Source: an uncultured Pseudomonadota bacterium (GTDB lineage: Bacteria > Pseudomonadota > Gammaproteobacteria > Enterobacterales > Succinivibrionaceae). From it: 32,754 bases of DNA. Both the position numbers and the translations under genes were made by a program. Below, piece after piece: positions 7,281-18,039 of this stretch. The stretch covers positions 1 to 32,754 of the forward strand of contig ONIT01000027.1 of NCBI GenBank assembly GCA_900317945.1, written 5' to 3'. The notes below the pieces were generated by a model. That model was not told the origin of the DNA, searched no databases, and saw nothing but the letters and a program-made list of their open reading frames with translations. How positions within the stretch are numbered: position 1 is the stretch's first letter; every line of letters begins with the position of its first letter.

Positions 7281-8504
7281 TTAACCGCCGAAGTTATCGT
7301 AGAGAATGTTGTCATCCTCAACGCCAAGGCTGTGCAGCATCTTGACAGCCGCCTTGCTCATCATCGGAGGTCCGCACATGTAGTACTCACAGTCCTCAGG
7401 ATTCTTGTGGTTCTTCAGATACATCTCGCAGAGAACGTCACTGATGAATCCGGTAGGGCCGGTCCACTTGTCCTCAGGCTGAGGATCGGACAGCGCAACG
7501 TGCCAGGTGAAGTTCGGGAACTCCTCGGCAAGCTTGTTGAAGTCGTCGGTGTAGAACATCTCGGAGAGCGAGCGCGCGCCGTACCAGAAGCTGATCTTGC
7601 GCTTGGTGTGGAGACGCTTGAGCTGATCGAAGATGTGCGAGCGCATCGGAGCCATTCCGGCGCCGCCGCCGATGAAGACCATCTCGTTCTCGGTGTCGCG
7701 CGCGAAGAACTCGCCGAACGGTCCGGAGATGGTGACCTTGTCGCCGGGCTTCAGAGACCAGATGTAAGAGGACATCTGGCCGGTCGGAACGTTCTTGCCG
7801 CGCGGAGGGGTCGCGATACGGACATCAAGCATGATGATGCCCTTCTCTGACGGATAGTTCGCCATGGAGTACGCGCGCATGATCGGGTGATCAACATGCG
7901 ACTCCAGCTTGAAGAATCCGAAATGCTCCCATGCGGGTCTGAAGCGCTCGTCGATATCGAAGTCGCTGTACTTGACATCGTAGGCAGGAGCCTCGATCTG
8001 GATGTAGCCGCCGGCGCGGAAAGGAACTTCCTCTCCCTCGGGAAGCTGAACCTTGAGCTCCTTGATGAAGGTAGCGACGTTCCTGTTGGAGATGACGGTG
8101 CACTCCCACTTCTTGACGCCGAATACGCTGTCAGGAACACGGATGTCCATGTCGCCCTTGACGCTTACCTGGCACGCGAGCCTCATGCCAGCCTTGAGCT
8201 GCTTCTTGTTGAGGTGCGAGTACTCGACAGGGAGCGGATCGCCGCCGCCTGAGAGCACCGTGCACTTGCACTGTCCGCAGCTGCCCTTTCCGCCGCACGC
8301 GGACGGAATGAAGATCTGCTTCGCAGCAAGGGTGCTGAGCAGCTTGCCGCCGGCCGGAACCGTAACGGTCTTGTCAGGATCGCCGTTGATCTTTATCGTT
8401 ACATCGCCGGTGTTGACGAGCTTGGCCCTCGCAATGAGGATGCAGGCTACCAGCACCACGATGATGGCGACAAACATCAGAACGCCGAGAAATACTGTTT
8501 CCAT
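7281..8504 (-). CDS. nqrF: Na+-NQR subunit F (NADH dehydrogenase, FAD/2Fe-2S)
   Basis: 407 residues. Subunit F is the NADH entry point of the Na+-translocating NADH:quinone oxidoreductase. An N-terminal membrane helix (about residues 4-25) is followed by a ferredoxin domain with 2Fe-2S ligands Cys70, Cys76, Cys79 and Cys111, the same positions as in Vibrio. Next comes a ferredoxin-reductase module with RAYSMANY (FAD), [12 protein letters not shown] (NADH) and CGPPMM near the end, closing with the conserved aromatic tail YDNFGG. It is the last gene of the operon, 12 bases after nqrE, and is followed by a terminator. Confidence 0.98.
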   Translation of the reverse strand: METVFLGVLMFVAIIVVLVACILIARAKLVNTGDVTIKINGDPDKTVTVPAGGKLLSTLAAKQIFIPSACGGKGSCGQCKCTVLSGGGDPLPVEYSHLNKKQLKAGMRLACQVSVKGDMDIRVPDSVFGVKKWECTVISNRNVATFIKELKVQLPEGEEVPFRAGGYIQIEAPAYDVKYSDFDIDERFRPAWEHFGFFKLESHVDHPIMRAYSMANYPSEKGIIMLDVRIATPPRGKNVPTGQMSSYIWSLKPGDKVTISGPFGEFFARDTENEMVFIGGGAGMAPMRSHIFDQLKRLHTKRKISFWYGARSLSEMFYTDDFNKLAEEFPNFTWHVALSDPQPEDKWTGPTGFISDVLCEMYLKNHKNPEDCEYYMCGPPMMSKAAVKMLHSLGVEDDNILYDNFGG

Positions 8505-8516
8505 TTCCTGCGCTCC

Positions 8517-9113
8517 CTAAATCTGAATACCGGAGAACGACATGAACGCGATGGCCATGAGTCCTGCGGTAATAAAGGTGATTCCGAGCCCGCGGAGTCC
8601 CGCAGGAACGTCGGAGTACTTGAGTCTCTCACGGATTGCCGCCATGAGCACCAGGGCAAGAGCCCAGCTGAGGCCTGAGCCGAAGCCGTATACAACGGAC
8701 TCGGCAAAGTCGTACTCACGCTGCACCATGAAGGAAACGCCGGCGAAAATCGCGCAGTTAACGGTGATGAGCGGCAGGAAGATTCCCAGCGTGTTGTAGA
8801 GGGCCGGGAAGTACTTGTCGAGGATCATCTCGAGGATCTGCACGATTGCAGCAATAACGGCGATATAGGTGATGAACCCGAGGAACGAGAGGTCAATGCC
8901 CTGCACCAGAGCGTCAGGCTTCAGCACATAGGTATAGACCAGGTTGTTCACGGGGACGGCCAGGATCTGGACGAACACCACTGCAACGCCGAGGCCGACT
9001 GCGGTCTTGACGGTCTTCGATACGGCAAGGAAGGTGCACATGCCGATGAAGAATGCGAGAGCGAGGTTCTCGATGAAAACCGATCTCACAAAAAGGCTGA
9101 TGTAATGTTCCAT
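8517..9113 (-). CDS. nqrE: Na+-NQR subunit E
   Basis: 198 residues, all-membrane with about six helices. It starts [19 protein letters not shown], a hallmark of the NqrE/RnfA family. Cys26 (FFIGMC) and the later Cys in VNCAIFAG match the conserved cysteines that hold the intramembrane iron site between NqrD and NqrE. It begins three bases after the nqrD stop, implying coupled translation. Confidence 0.97.
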   Translation of the reverse strand: MEHYISLFVRSVFIENLALAFFIGMCTFLAVSKTVKTAVGLGVAVVFVQILAVPVNNLVYTYVLKPDALVQGIDLSFLGFITYIAVIAAIVQILEMILDKYFPALYNTLGIFLPLITVNCAIFAGVSFMVQREYDFAESVVYGFGSGLSWALALVLMAAIRERLKYSDVPAGLRGLGITFITAGLMAIAFMSFSGIQI

Positions 9114-9116
9114 CTA

Positions 9117-9773
9117 TCAGTCCTCCTGAATCTTGAATTCTTCAGGCTCGTCCTGATCAGGGAACTTCGTGCGGAGAGCCCAGATCAGAAGGCCGATGAG
9201 GAAGAAGGCGCTGGGCGGCATTACAAGAAGGCCGCAGGGAACATACCAGCCGCCGTTGTTGACGGTGGGAAGCACGGTGAGCCCGAACCAGGTGCCAGAG
9301 CCGAGAATCTCGCGGATGGTGCCGACGACAAGGAGAACCATGCCGTAGCCGAATCCGTTGGCGAGACCGTCGATGAACGACAGCTTCGGCGGATACTTCA
9401 TGGCGAACGCCTCCGCGCGGCCCATTACGATACAGTTCGTGATGATAAGGCCGACGTAGACGGAAAGCTGCTTCGAGAGGTCATATGAGAATGCCTTGAG
9501 CAGCTGGTCAACCACGATAACGAGAGACGCGATGATGGTCATCTGCACGATGATGCGCACTGCTCCCGGGATCCAGTTCCTTATGCAGGAAATCAGGAAG
9601 CTCGAGCAGGCGGTTACCAGCGATACGCTGATTGCCATGATGAGCGCGGTCTGCATGCTGGAGGTTACGGCGAGTGACGAGCAGACGCCGAGAACCTGAA
9701 GCATGATCGGGTTCATCTTGAAGAACGGTCTGGTGAAGACCTCCTTCGAGGTTAAAACTTCTTCTGCAGCCAT
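9117..9773 (-). CDS. nqrD: Na+-NQR subunit D
   Basis: 218 residues with about six membrane helices, homologous in fold to NqrE and inverted in the membrane. The conserved cysteines are Cys31 (LGVCSS) and the one in [14 protein letters not shown]. The start ATG overlaps the nqrC stop by one base (TAATG), indicating translational coupling. The C-terminal tail is acidic ([13 protein letters not shown]). Confidence 0.97.
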   Translation of the reverse strand: MAAEEVLTSKEVFTRPFFKMNPIMLQVLGVCSSLAVTSSMQTALIMAISVSLVTACSSFLISCIRNWIPGAVRIIVQMTIIASLVIVVDQLLKAFSYDLSKQLSVYVGLIITNCIVMGRAEAFAMKYPPKLSFIDGLANGFGYGMVLLVVGTIREILGSGTWFGLTVLPTVNNGGWYVPCGLLVMPPSAFFLIGLLIWALRTKFPDQDEPEEFKIQED

Positions 9774-10570
9774 TACTTACTGCCCTCCTTGAGAGACGCG
9801 AGGTATTTCTGATAGCCGTCAGAGCCGAGCCAGTACTTGATCTGGTTGTCAACGCCGCGGCTCGTCAGGGTTGCGCCTGAGATGCCGTCAACGTCGAAGT
9901 CCTTGTCCTGGGCCTTGCCGTACTTGGTGACCTGGAGCTTCATGCTTCCGTCATCAGCGTAGACCTTGCGGCCGTTCCACTTGGCTCTCCACTTCGGGTT
10001 GGTTACCTCTCCGCCGAGTCCTGCGGTCTCGCCCTGATCATAGTAAATGATGCCCTTTACGGTGTTGCCGTCAGGAGCTACGGCTAGGTAGCCGTACATG
10101 GTCGACCAGAGGCCCTGTCCGTAGAACGGAAGGATTACGGAGTCCTTGGAGATGTAGACCGGCATGTACTTGGAGCGCATGCGGATGCCGGCTGCGTCAT
10201 TCTCAGACTTAACCTCATAGGTGCAGTTGGGGTTCTTGGCCGCAGACTTGAAGTCGAAGCTGTCAGCGTCGCCGGTTACGCAGGCCTTGTCGCCGAGCTT
10301 CTTCTCGGCTGCGAGGTCAACGGGCTTGCCGGTTGACAGATCGATGATCTGGGTCTTGATGTTCTTCTTGAAGCTGTCAGCGACGGAGGCTCCTGAACCA
10401 AAGCTGATTCCGGCAACCTCGAGAATGTTCTTCTGCATGTCAGTCGCCTTGGCGCGTGCCTGCACAGGGTGCAGCGCAACGGCGGCTCCGGCTACGAAAA
10501 TAGAGCAGACAAGGCAGAGAGCGGTCACAACAGCGAAGGTCTTACCGACCGTATTTACATTATTTGCCAC
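9773..10570 (-). CDS. nqrC: Na+-NQR subunit C (covalent FMN)
   Basis: 265 residues. One N-terminal membrane helix (about residues 11-33) is followed by a periplasmic FMN-binding domain. The flavinylation motif SGAT is present in [10 protein letters not shown], with Thr234 as the FMN attachment residue. Attachment needs the flavin transferase ApbE, which is not in this window. The start overlaps the end of nqrB by 11 bases. Confidence 0.97.
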   Translation of the reverse strand: MANNVNTVGKTFAVVTALCLVCSIFVAGAAVALHPVQARAKATDMQKNILEVAGISFGSGASVADSFKKNIKTQIIDLSTGKPVDLAAEKKLGDKACVTGDADSFDFKSAAKNPNCTYEVKSENDAAGIRMRSKYMPVYISKDSVILPFYGQGLWSTMYGYLAVAPDGNTVKGIIYYDQGETAGLGGEVTNPKWRAKWNGRKVYADDGSMKLQVTKYGKAQDKDFDVDGISGATLTSRGVDNQIKYWLGSDGYQKYLASLKEGSK

Positions 10571-11807
10571 GAGCTATTCTCCGCTTAACATTCAGTTCCT
10601 TGACAACGTAGTCAATGATCGGGGCGCACATGTTGGCGAAGAGGATCGCAAGCATCATGCCCTCCGGATATGCCGGATTGACAACGCGGATAAGGACGAC
10701 CATGCAGCCGATCAGGATGCCGTATGCCCACTTGCCCTTCTTGGTGAAGGAGGAGGTAACGGGATCGGTAGCCATGAAGACCGTTCCGAAGGCAAAGCCT
10801 CCGAGGACGAAGTGCCAGTAGAACGGCATCATCATGATGGAGGATGCGGCCATGTGCTGAGAGCTTCCGTATACGTTGAAGAGCAGCGATACGGCAGTCG
10901 CGCCGAGCAGGATTCCGCAGATGATTCTCCAGGAGATGACGCGCATCAGGAGCAGGGCTACCATGCCGACGCAGATGAGGAGCGTCGAGCCCTCGCCGAT
11001 GGCGCCCGGCATGTTGCCGAGGAAGCAGTCCATCCAGGAGAGCGGCTGGTTGGTGGCGGTGTTCATGAGCTGGTTGTCTCCGAGGCCTGCAGCCCACTGT
11101 GAGAGCGGGGTTGCGCCGGAGAAGGCGTCATTGTTGGTGGCAACCCAGACTACGTCGCCGGAGATGTTCTTCGGATAGGCGAAGAACAGGAACGCGCGTC
11201 CTGCGAGAGCGGGGTTCATGAAGTTCATGCCGGTGCCGCCGAAAAGCTCCTTGGCGATAAGCACGCCGAAGGTGATTCCGAGCGCTGCCTGGTAGAGAGG
11301 CAGGGTGGGCGGAACAATCATGGCGAAGAAGAGGGAGGTTACGAAGAATCCCTCGTTGACCGGCTTCTTCTTCAGGACGCAGAACAGGATTTCCCAGAAT
11401 GCGCCGACCACGAAGCTCACGATGTAGATCGGCAGGAAATAGCACAGGCCGATGATGAGCTTTGAGATCACCCAGCCGTGGACGATGTCAGCCCCGAGGA
11501 GCTGGGCAAGCCAGAGCTGCCAGTGGTTGGTGATTGAGACCTCTCCCTCGATGTTCGCGCCGATGGAGTTGTTTCCGACATTCCACAGTCCCCAGATGAG
11601 GACAGGGAGAGCGGCGAGGAACACCATGATGATGATGCGCTTGAAGTCAGCGCTGTCACGCACATGGGTCTTCGTGGTCGGCTTGGTTACGTCGCCGAGC
11701 TGGTAGGTGAAGGTAAGAGCGCCCTCATACAGCGGATAGAGCTTCGAGAGCTTTCCGCCTTCCTTGAACAGCGGTGCGGCCTTGTCAAATAAAGTCTTGA
11801 GTCCCAT
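10560..11807 (-). CDS. nqrB: Na+-NQR subunit B (covalent FMN, Na+ channel)
   Basis: 415 residues with about ten membrane helices. The flavinylation motif SGAT occurs in [11 protein letters not shown], with Thr233 as the FMN anchor. The soluble N-terminal stretch ([18 protein letters not shown]) is typical. It is the main membrane subunit, involved in Na+ translocation and quinone interaction. It starts six bases after the nqrA stop. Confidence 0.97.
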   Translation of the reverse strand: MGLKTLFDKAAPLFKEGGKLSKLYPLYEGALTFTYQLGDVTKPTTKTHVRDSADFKRIIIMVFLAALPVLIWGLWNVGNNSIGANIEGEVSITNHWQLWLAQLLGADIVHGWVISKLIIGLCYFLPIYIVSFVVGAFWEILFCVLKKKPVNEGFFVTSLFFAMIVPPTLPLYQAALGITFGVLIAKELFGGTGMNFMNPALAGRAFLFFAYPKNISGDVVWVATNNDAFSGATPLSQWAAGLGDNQLMNTATNQPLSWMDCFLGNMPGAIGEGSTLLICVGMVALLLMRVISWRIICGILLGATAVSLLFNVYGSSQHMAASSIMMMPFYWHFVLGGFAFGTVFMATDPVTSSFTKKGKWAYGILIGCMVVLIRVVNPAYPEGMMLAILFANMCAPIIDYVVKELNVKRRIARGK

Positions 11808-11813
11808 GAGCGG

Positions 11814-13157
11814 TTAGCCCTCCTTCTCAATCTTGTCAAGATTGCGGCGGAGGATCGGCCCCCAGTCGTTCTTGCCCGGATCAACGTAAGTAAGAAGCTG
11901 CATGTCTTCCTCAGTGAGCTCAAGGCAGCCCAGCTTCTGTGCCTCGTCCGTATCTGTTACGGCAAGGCTGCGCAGCAGCAGGACCGGATAGATGTCAAGA
12001 GGCATGACCTTGTCGAAGCTTTCGATCGGAAGGATAGGACGCTTTCCGCCGTAGAGCTTGGTGGTGAACTTGCAGGTAACGCCCTGCAGGAATCCGCCGA
12101 GTGTCGTGCGGGTTACGGAATGCTCCTTTGCGCCCGGCATGATCCAGCCCATGAACGCGTCATGGTCGCCCTCAGGAAGGGCGCTTACCTGGTTGGTGAA
12201 CCTGCCGAGATAGTCGAAGGGGCCCTCTGCCTTGGTTCCGTAAAGAACGGATCCGGAAATCACGCGGACATCCTCATCGGTTACAAGCCCGGTAACGAGC
12301 TCGCTTACCTTGGCGCCGACGGAGGTTCTTACAATCTTCGGGGAGTTTACCGAAGGACCGGCAATGGAGATGACGCGCTTTGAAGCGAGCTCGCCGGTGG
12401 TGAACAGAGCTCCGATCTCCAGCACGTCCTGATAGCCGATATGCCAGACGGTTTTGGTAAGGGAAACAGGATCAAGGAAATGGATATGGGTTCCGGGAAG
12501 GCCTGCAGGATGCTTTCCTACAAAGACCGACTCCTCAACGCGGGGGAGCTTGCTCTTGGGCAGGCTGCCCTCGCCCTTGCAGACGTATACCTTTCCGTCA
12601 GTAAGGCTGGAAAGGACTGCAAGGCCGGCCAGGAAGTCGTCAGGGCGCTCCTCAATGACAATGGACGGCTCAACCGAAAGGGGGTTGGTGTCGATTGCGG
12701 TAACGAAAATGGAGTGCGGAACTGACTTTGCCTGGGGAACATGGCCGAACGGGCGGGCGCGGAATGCGGTCCAGAGGCCTGACTCCATCAGCTCGTCCTG
12801 AGCCTCCTCACGGGTGATGCTCTCAAGTGAGGCAGCGGTGTGCTTCTTGAAGCTTACCTTGCCTGCCTTGTCGTCAACCTTGATGACGAGCGACTGAAAA
12901 GCGCGTCTCTCGCCGCGGTTTACCGCCGTCACAGTACCCGCACGGGGAGCGGTGAACTTCACCCCGGGGTTGTTCTTTATCTCAAAAAGGGGCTGGCCCT
13001 TCTTGACTGTATCTCCCGCTTCGACCAGCATGGTCGGACGCATTCCAGGATAATCTGACGCGAGAATGGCGACCTCAGTCGTCTGGATCTCGCCAGATAT
13101 CTTCTGCTCCGGCTTACCGTCAATCGGGAGGTTCAGTCCTTTCCTGATTGTTTTCAT
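11814..13157 (-). CDS. nqrA: Na+-NQR subunit A
   Basis: 447 residues from the ATG at 13157, the usual NqrA length. The open frame runs another 44 codons upstream, but those codons resemble no NqrA, whereas MKTIRKGLNLPIDGKPEQ is the classical family start. It is a cytoplasmic-face subunit that contacts quinone together with NqrB. Its Shine-Dalgarno is weak (GGGAAAA). It is the first gene of the six-gene operon nqrA-F, whose genes are separated by 12 bases or fewer. Confidence 0.96.
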   Translation of the reverse strand: MKTIRKGLNLPIDGKPEQKISGEIQTTEVAILASDYPGMRPTMLVEAGDTVKKGQPLFEIKNNPGVKFTAPRAGTVTAVNRGERRAFQSLVIKVDDKAGKVSFKKHTAASLESITREEAQDELMESGLWTAFRARPFGHVPQAKSVPHSIFVTAIDTNPLSVEPSIVIEERPDDFLAGLAVLSSLTDGKVYVCKGEGSLPKSKLPRVEESVFVGKHPAGLPGTHIHFLDPVSLTKTVWHIGYQDVLEIGALFTTGELASKRVISIAGPSVNSPKIVRTSVGAKVSELVTGLVTDEDVRVISGSVLYGTKAEGPFDYLGRFTNQVSALPEGDHDAFMGWIMPGAKEHSVTRTTLGGFLQGVTCKFTTKLYGGKRPILPIESFDKVMPLDIYPVLLLRSLAVTDTDEAQKLGCLELTEEDMQLLTYVDPGKNDWGPILRRNLDKIEKEG

Positions 13158-13211
13158 ACGTTTTCCCAAAGATGGCAAACAAAAAGATGAACTGTTCGCT
13201 TGATTTGCGCA

Positions 13212-13251
13212 GAGCTCGGGCGAGCTCACAGCGCGCGCTGTTATTTTATCA
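13212..13251 (-). promoter_or_regulatory. Putative nqr promoter (extended -10) and palindromic operator sites
   Basis: On the minus strand TGATAAAAT (13251-13243) resembles an extended -10 (TGn plus TAAAAT). I found no convincing -35. Just downstream are two perfect palindromes: CAGCGCGCGCTG (13229-13240) and GAGCTCG-gg-CGAGCTC (13212-13227). They sit where the start of the transcript should be and could be repressor sites; that is inference. Confidence 0.35.
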
Positions 13252-13373
13252 GAATTCACCGCCGCGGGGCTAAATGTGACAGAGGGCACGCCTGACCGGC
13301 AGAAAATGGCAGGAAAAATGAATCAAATCAGGAGACAGGCGGAAAATGGCGGCAGGGGAGCTACGCTCTACTG

Positions 13374-13404
13374 GAAAAGACAAATCCCGGGAAGAACCCG
13401 GGAT
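13374..13404 (-). terminator. Terminator after the TM2 gene
   Basis: ATCCCGGG (13384-13391) pairs with CCCGGGAT (13397-13404) around a 5-nt loop. On the minus strand it is followed by the T-rich TTGTCTTTT. It separates the TM2 genes from nqr. Confidence 0.8.
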
Positions 13405-13447
13405 CTCAGGAACCGTCCGTGCCGCAGGCGCGGCATGGAGAGCGGCA

Positions 13448-13663
13448 TCAGATCACGATGTTGCCGTTGGCGTCAGACCTTGCGAAGATGGCCATGATGA
13501 TTCTGACAAGGGCAAAGAGGGCAGGAAGGCCAGTCCAGCAGAAGAGCAGGCAGAGGATGCCAAGCCCGGTGTGGCCTGCGTAGAATTCCTGGATGCCTAA
13601 TCCGCCGAGGAAGAAGGCGATGATGATGTAGACGATCTTGTTGACGGGATGAACATTTGCCAT
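13448..13663 (-). CDS. TM2-domain small membrane protein
   Basis: 71 residues from the ATG at 13663, chosen because AGGAG lies 8 bases upstream and because MANVHPVNK aligns with the start of the TM2 domain in the neighbouring gene. Two membrane helices flank a short loop, with the TM2-type pattern FFLGGLGIQEFYAGHTGLGI and a second helix ending RIIMAIF. TM2 proteins are small and of unclear function in bacteria. It is a paralogue of the adjacent gene at 13775-14161, with strong identity through the TM2 part. Confidence 0.8.
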   Translation of the reverse strand: MANVHPVNKIVYIIIAFFLGGLGIQEFYAGHTGLGILCLLFCWTGLPALFALVRIIMAIFARSDANGNIVI

Positions 13664-13774
13664 GTTTTTTTCTCCTTGAAAATCCTCCCGGACTATATCA
13701 CAAAGCGCACGGAAATCAACCAGGCCACCACATGCACGGCAACCCATGACGCCTGACATATACCAGGAGCTTCC

Positions 13775-14161
13775 TCAGACGGTGATTCTCCCGCTGCTGT
13801 CAGAGGGCTTCAGTATCGCCATGATGATCCTGATCCACGCCCAGAACACCGGGATGCCGGTCCAGCATAGGAGCAGGCAGACGATCCCGACCGCCACGTG
13901 CCCCGAATAGAACTCCTGGATGCCGAAGCCGCCGAGGAAGAAGGCGATGATGATGTAGAGAACCTTGTCAACAGGATGGGGTCCTGCAATGACTGAGCCG
14001 CCGGCGCTGCCCTGCCCGTATCCGGCGCCGCTCCCGCAGGACGTCTCAGTGGTGACCGAGTCAGATGAGAAGCCGTCCTTCTTCATGGGCGCGCCGCACC
14101 TCGGGCAGAAATTGCCCTCAAGATTGTCCGGCTGGAAATATCCGCATTTGCTGCAGTGCAT
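13775..14161 (-). CDS. Zinc-ribbon plus TM2-domain membrane protein
   Basis: 128 residues. The N-terminus is a zinc ribbon with two CxxC knuckles (CSKC at residues 3-6 and CPRC about residues 19-22). A Gly/Ser linker (about residues 30-60) leads to a TM2 domain with FFLGGFGIQEFYSGHVAVGI. GAGG lies about 8 bases before the ATG. It is the larger of two tandem paralogues; the downstream copy lacks the zinc ribbon. Confidence 0.82.
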   Translation of the reverse strand: MHCSKCGYFQPDNLEGNFCPRCGAPMKKDGFSSDSVTTETSCGSGAGYGQGSAGGSVIAGPHPVDKVLYIIIAFFLGGFGIQEFYSGHVAVGIVCLLLCWTGIPVFWAWIRIIMAILKPSDSSGRITV

Positions 14162-14226
14162 TCTTGAACCTCACGAAAAAACGGCATGCACGCATTATAT
14201 GCCATGACGCAGGGCATCTCCATACC

Positions 14227-15432
14227 TCAGGGCCTGGCATTGCCGGCCGGATCCGCGCCCTTCCCGCCTGATGCCCTCTCTGCATCATTCTCCCGCAGAT
14301 CCTCCGCTTTCATCCCGTTCTTCCGGAGGATGCCCGTCAGCGTGTTCCCGGCCTCGGTGAGTAGATCGCGCCTCACATGGGCAAGGCCCTCCCTCTCCTT
14401 CACTGTGAACTCCAGCGGCCTGCAGAGGCGCATCGTCTCCATGCCCAGGCGGGAGGTGAGCACTCCCGAGGTAACTCCCTTTCCGAACCTGCCGCCGAGG
14501 ACCTTCGCGATCATCCAGCCGCCGGCGACGTCAACGCCCAGATCAAGCGCCATGTCCGCGGCGCCGATGACCACGAGGTGCGTGATGATCCTCCTGTAGA
14601 GCATCAGCCTTGAGGCGATGCCCAGCCTGATGCCGTAGCAGGATGCCACCTGATCCATGAGGTAGAGGTTCCGGAGCAGGATGATGAGGAGATCGGTGAG
14701 CGCCATCGGGCTCAGGGCCACATAGACAATCATCCCGGCCCCGGCGCGGCGGATGATCTTCTCGGCCTTCCGGTCAGCGGCGGAGAGCACCTCGGAGCTG
14801 TAGCAGTCCAGGACCTCGCCCGCGCTCATGGAGTCGCCTATCCTCCTCTCAAACTGCGGCATGCGCCGCTTCGCGCCGGCGCCGCTCCTCACGAGCTCCC
14901 GGCAGAACTTCACCGCCTCAGGCGCCCCGCCTCCGCCGAGCCTTATCTCCTCGGAGCGCTTCCGGTAGCCCTCGCCGGTCCTGAGCCTCACCGAGGCATA
15001 GACTTCCCGGAGGACATAGACGAGGGTCAGCAGCGTGAACATGATGAGGACAGTGAGCACCGCCCAGCCCGCGGCCTCGGAGTGCAGGAACACGTCAAGG
15101 ACGAAGTAGTAGGCCTGGTAAATGGCGAAGGCAATGACGAGGAGCAGCCCCCAGAAGAGCGGGGAAAACATCACTCCGAAATGGTGAAGCGAAACCTCAT
15201 CATCAGGGAAATCATCATCTGGCTCCTTCTCCTCAGCGGAAAAGTCCGCCTCGCGGAGATCCTTCAGATCCTCCGGAGACTCCTCCCTGGGCGCGCTCCA
15301 GCGCCTCCTGCCGCCCTCCGGCGCGCCTTCCTTTCCGCTGCCATCGCCCCCGGCGCCCAGCGAGTCAGACACCATGCTGAGATCTTTGAGCTCCTCATCA
15401 GAGAGCTCGTGCGGAGCCTCGTATTTCGCCAT
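14227..15432 (-). CDS. ycjF: YcjF-like (DUF697/UPF0283) inner-membrane protein
   Basis: 401 residues from the ATG at 15432, which has a strong AGGAGG site five bases away. A TTG start at 15453 is less likely. An acidic, Ser/Glu-rich cytoplasmic N-terminus of about 115 residues leads to a pair of membrane helices. The C-terminal region (LSPMALTDLLIILLRNLYLMDQ, then GVDVAGGWMIAKVLGGR) is characteristic of the YcjF family. In E. coli the gene follows ycjX, as here (42-base gap), and is in the stress-linked psp neighbourhood. The exact function is unknown. Confidence 0.88.
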   Translation of the reverse strand: MAKYEAPHELSDEELKDLSMVSDSLGAGGDGSGKEGAPEGGRRRWSAPREESPEDLKDLREADFSAEEKEPDDDFPDDEVSLHHFGVMFSPLFWGLLLVIAFAIYQAYYFVLDVFLHSEAAGWAVLTVLIMFTLLTLVYVLREVYASVRLRTGEGYRKRSEEIRLGGGGAPEAVKFCRELVRSGAGAKRRMPQFERRIGDSMSAGEVLDCYSSEVLSAADRKAEKIIRRAGAGMIVYVALSPMALTDLLIILLRNLYLMDQVASCYGIRLGIASRLMLYRRIITHLVVIGAADMALDLGVDVAGGWMIAKVLGGRFGKGVTSGVLTSRLGMETMRLCRPLEFTVKEREGLAHVRRDLLTEAGNTLTGILRKNGMKAEDLRENDAERASGGKGADPAGNARP

Positions 15433-15474
15433 CAGATCCTCCTGTGGAGGCAATGGGCCGGAGCCCGCCTGCCC

Positions 15475-16911
15475 CTAAAGAAACCCATCGAGAAGGAAGC
15501 CCAGCGCCTGATCAATCCTTATCTGGCGGATGCCTCCCTCCTCCGGCAGATCAGGCCGCAGGAACCTGAAGCTGTCCTTCCACTCAGCGTACTCCTCCCC
15601 ATCCGGCAGAGACTCAGGAACCACGATGCCTGAGAGGTGGAACGCCTTGCCGTTCTCCGTGCCGCAGAGGACCTGCCTCTCCGACTTCCCGCTCCCAAGC
15701 ACTCCGAGCCTGGTGCACTGGGCGGAGGAGATCGTGAGGTACTGCGTCTCGACCGAGGGCGCGCTGTAGCTTACCCCGTCAGAGGCCTTCTCCACCGTGT
15801 TCCTGAGGAGCGTTCTCAGGGAGCCGTGCTGATCCGGCGGGACCGTGTCGCACTTTGCCGCTGCGAAGAGCACCCTGTCAATCCTCCTGCTGAAGAGCCT
15901 CATGAGGAAGCTCCCGGCGCCGTAGCTGAAATTCCTGGTGATGGAGTCGAGCGAGGTGCCGATGTCGCGGTAGCATGCCGGCCCCTCCTCCAGGGCCTTC
16001 AGGCAGTCGACCAGCACGACCTGCCGGTCGATCCTGGAGAAGCACTTCTCATAGAAGCGGCTCACCACCTTCGAGACATATCCGCTGTAGTGATGCTCCA
16101 TCACGCGCCAGAACGAGCTCTCCGGGAGATCAGAAGGATCTGGCGGCATCTCCCCTGCCCAGGGAATGAACTCAAGGAGCGGCGAGTCATGGAACTCGCC
16201 TGGCATGATGAAGCGCCCGGGCTGGATATGCGAGCAGCCGAGCTCATTTTTGAGCATAAGGAGCCACTCTGTGAAGTCCGCGGCAAGCTGCCTCAGCGCC
16301 TGCCTGTCCGCCTCGGCGCCTGCCTCGAGGAGCCGTGCCCGGGAGAGCCAGGGCTCCGCGGTCGAAGAGAGCCTCGGATCGGAGCGGATAAGCGCGAGAT
16401 AGCCCTCTGACCACTCACGGTAGCTCTCTGAGAGGAGCGGCAGATCCATCAGCCACTCCCCCGGATAGTCGATGAAGTCGACGCGGAGGCTCCTGGTGTC
16501 GGAAAAGGAGAAGAGGCTTTTCTCCGCGCGGCTCCGGAGCTCGAGCGTGAGCTCGCTGATGTCCTTCGTGGGCGCCGGCCAGCGCGGCGGCGTGCCGAAC
16601 AGCGCGCCCTCTGCCTCATCGAGCCTGAAGGCCGGCATGTCGCTGTCAGTCTGCTCGCACCTCACCGCGCCCAGGAAGCGCCCCTCCCTTACAGGCGGGA
16701 AGCCCACGAGGCTACGCCAGTCATTGGTGAGGAAATGGGCAAGCGAGGTGAGGAAGGTGGTCTTCCCGTTCCCGGAGAGCCCGGTGAGCCCGATTACGAG
16801 GTGATCGCCCGCGATGGCGTCACGCATGTCGGTTACCGTATCGCTGATGCCGTCCGCGATCCTCGAGACTATCCTGAGCGGGTTGAGGTCAGAGAGGATG
16901 GAGTCACTCAT
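15475..16911 (-). CDS. ycjX: YcjX-family P-loop NTPase
   Basis: 478 residues from the ATG at 16911; a GTG at 16914 is an alternative. The Walker A loop is [10 protein letters not shown] near residue 45. [10 protein letters not shown] motif downstream is a Walker B/G3-like element, and [12 protein letters not shown] resembles a G4 region. It belongs to DUF463 (YcjX), cytoplasmic NTPases of unknown role that are genetically paired with YcjF. The start overlaps the end of tsaD by eight bases, so translation is probably coupled. Confidence 0.9.
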   Translation of the reverse strand: MSDSILSDLNPLRIVSRIADGISDTVTDMRDAIAGDHLVIGLTGLSGNGKTTFLTSLAHFLTNDWRSLVGFPPVREGRFLGAVRCEQTDSDMPAFRLDEAEGALFGTPPRWPAPTKDISELTLELRSRAEKSLFSFSDTRSLRVDFIDYPGEWLMDLPLLSESYREWSEGYLALIRSDPRLSSTAEPWLSRARLLEAGAEADRQALRQLAADFTEWLLMLKNELGCSHIQPGRFIMPGEFHDSPLLEFIPWAGEMPPDPSDLPESSFWRVMEHHYSGYVSKVVSRFYEKCFSRIDRQVVLVDCLKALEEGPACYRDIGTSLDSITRNFSYGAGSFLMRLFSRRIDRVLFAAAKCDTVPPDQHGSLRTLLRNTVEKASDGVSYSAPSVETQYLTISSAQCTRLGVLGSGKSERQVLCGTENGKAFHLSGIVVPESLPDGEEYAEWKDSFRFLRPDLPEEGGIRQIRIDQALGFLLDGFL

Positions 16912-17932
16912 CACGGTCCACCGAAATGTCCTCCAGCGCCCAGCGGGGCCTGACCTCGATGGCGTCTCCGGCGACCTGCCCGAGCTTGAGCCTCAGCATG
17001 CCGGCGCAGGCGATCATCGCGCCGTTGTCCGTGCAGAACTCAGGGCGCGGATAGAACACCTCTCCGCCGATTTTTTTCATGTAGTCCCCGATCCTCGCGC
17101 GGAGGTGGCGGTTGGCGCTCACGCCTCCGGCGACTACCAGCTCCTTGAGATGCTCGGCCTTCAGGGCGCGGGACACCTTGGTTATAAGGGTGTCGATAAC
17201 CGCGTCCTCGAAGCCGAAGGCGATGTCTGCCCTGATCTCATCGGTAAGCTCTCCCTCGACCTGCTCAACCGCCGTGGCGGCCGCGGTCTTGAGGCCGGAG
17301 AAGCTGAAGTCGTAGCCCGGGCGGTCGGTCATCGGGCGCGGGAACACGTATTTCCCGCGGTGCCCCTTCTCAGCAAGCGCTGACACACCGGGGCCGCCCG
17401 GATAGGGGATGCCGAGGAGCTTTGCGGTCTTGTCGAACGCCTCGCCCGCCGCGTCGTCAATTGACTGTCCCATGACCTTGTATGAGCCGGGGCGCGCGAC
17501 CTTCACAATCATGGTGTGCCCGCCCGACACGAGGAGAGCTAGGAACGGATAGTGAGGCTTCTTCTCCTCGAGCATCGGCGCGAGGAGGTGGCCCTCCATA
17601 TGGTGGACGGGCACCGCGGGGCAGCCCCAGGCGAAGGCCAGGGATCTGCCGACCGCCGCCCCGACAAGAAGAGCGCCGATGAGGCCGGGACCTGCCGTAT
17701 AGGCAACAGCGTCGATGTCCTTCGGGGTGAGCCCCGCGGAGTCCATGGCCTCGCGCACCAGCGGGATGGCCTTCCTTATATGATCGCGGCTCGCGAGCTC
17801 CGGCACGACTCCGCCGTATTCCCGGTGGAGGGCTATCTGGGTGTAGAGCTTGTTGACGACAAGCCCCTCAGTGTCACTGTAAACGGCTACGCCGGTCTCA
17901 TCGCAGGAGCTTTCAATCGCGAGAACCTTCAT
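16904..17932 (-). CDS. tsaD: tRNA N6-threonylcarbamoyladenosine transferase subunit TsaD
   Basis: 342 residues from the ATG at 17932, preceded by GAGG; the frame runs further upstream, but [14 protein letters not shown] is the invariant family start. It transfers the threonylcarbamoyl group to A37 of ANN-decoding tRNAs, with TsaB and TsaE. The metal-binding HMEGH and the nucleotide-binding SGGHT motifs are present, and the C-terminal TDNGAMIA is intact. In E. coli tsaD is divergent from rpsU-dnaG-rpoD. Here the same arrangement is kept but a pcnB-like gene lies between. Confidence 0.97.
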   Translation of the reverse strand: MKVLAIESSCDETGVAVYSDTEGLVVNKLYTQIALHREYGGVVPELASRDHIRKAIPLVREAMDSAGLTPKDIDAVAYTAGPGLIGALLVGAAVGRSLAFAWGCPAVPVHHMEGHLLAPMLEEKKPHYPFLALLVSGGHTMIVKVARPGSYKVMGQSIDDAAGEAFDKTAKLLGIPYPGGPGVSALAEKGHRGKYVFPRPMTDRPGYDFSFSGLKTAAATAVEQVEGELTDEIRADIAFGFEDAVIDTLITKVSRALKAEHLKELVVAGGVSANRHLRARIGDYMKKIGGEVFYPRPEFCTDNGAMIACAGMLRLKLGQVAGDAIEVRPRWALEDISVDRDE

Positions 17933-18039
17933 CTGAACCTCATCTATCAAACAGCTGCCGGATCCCCGGCCTCTCAATTTTACCCCACACGGGAGGCTAT
18001 CATGCGGCCCTCAGTGAGAGATGCCGCGGCGCAGGCAAG

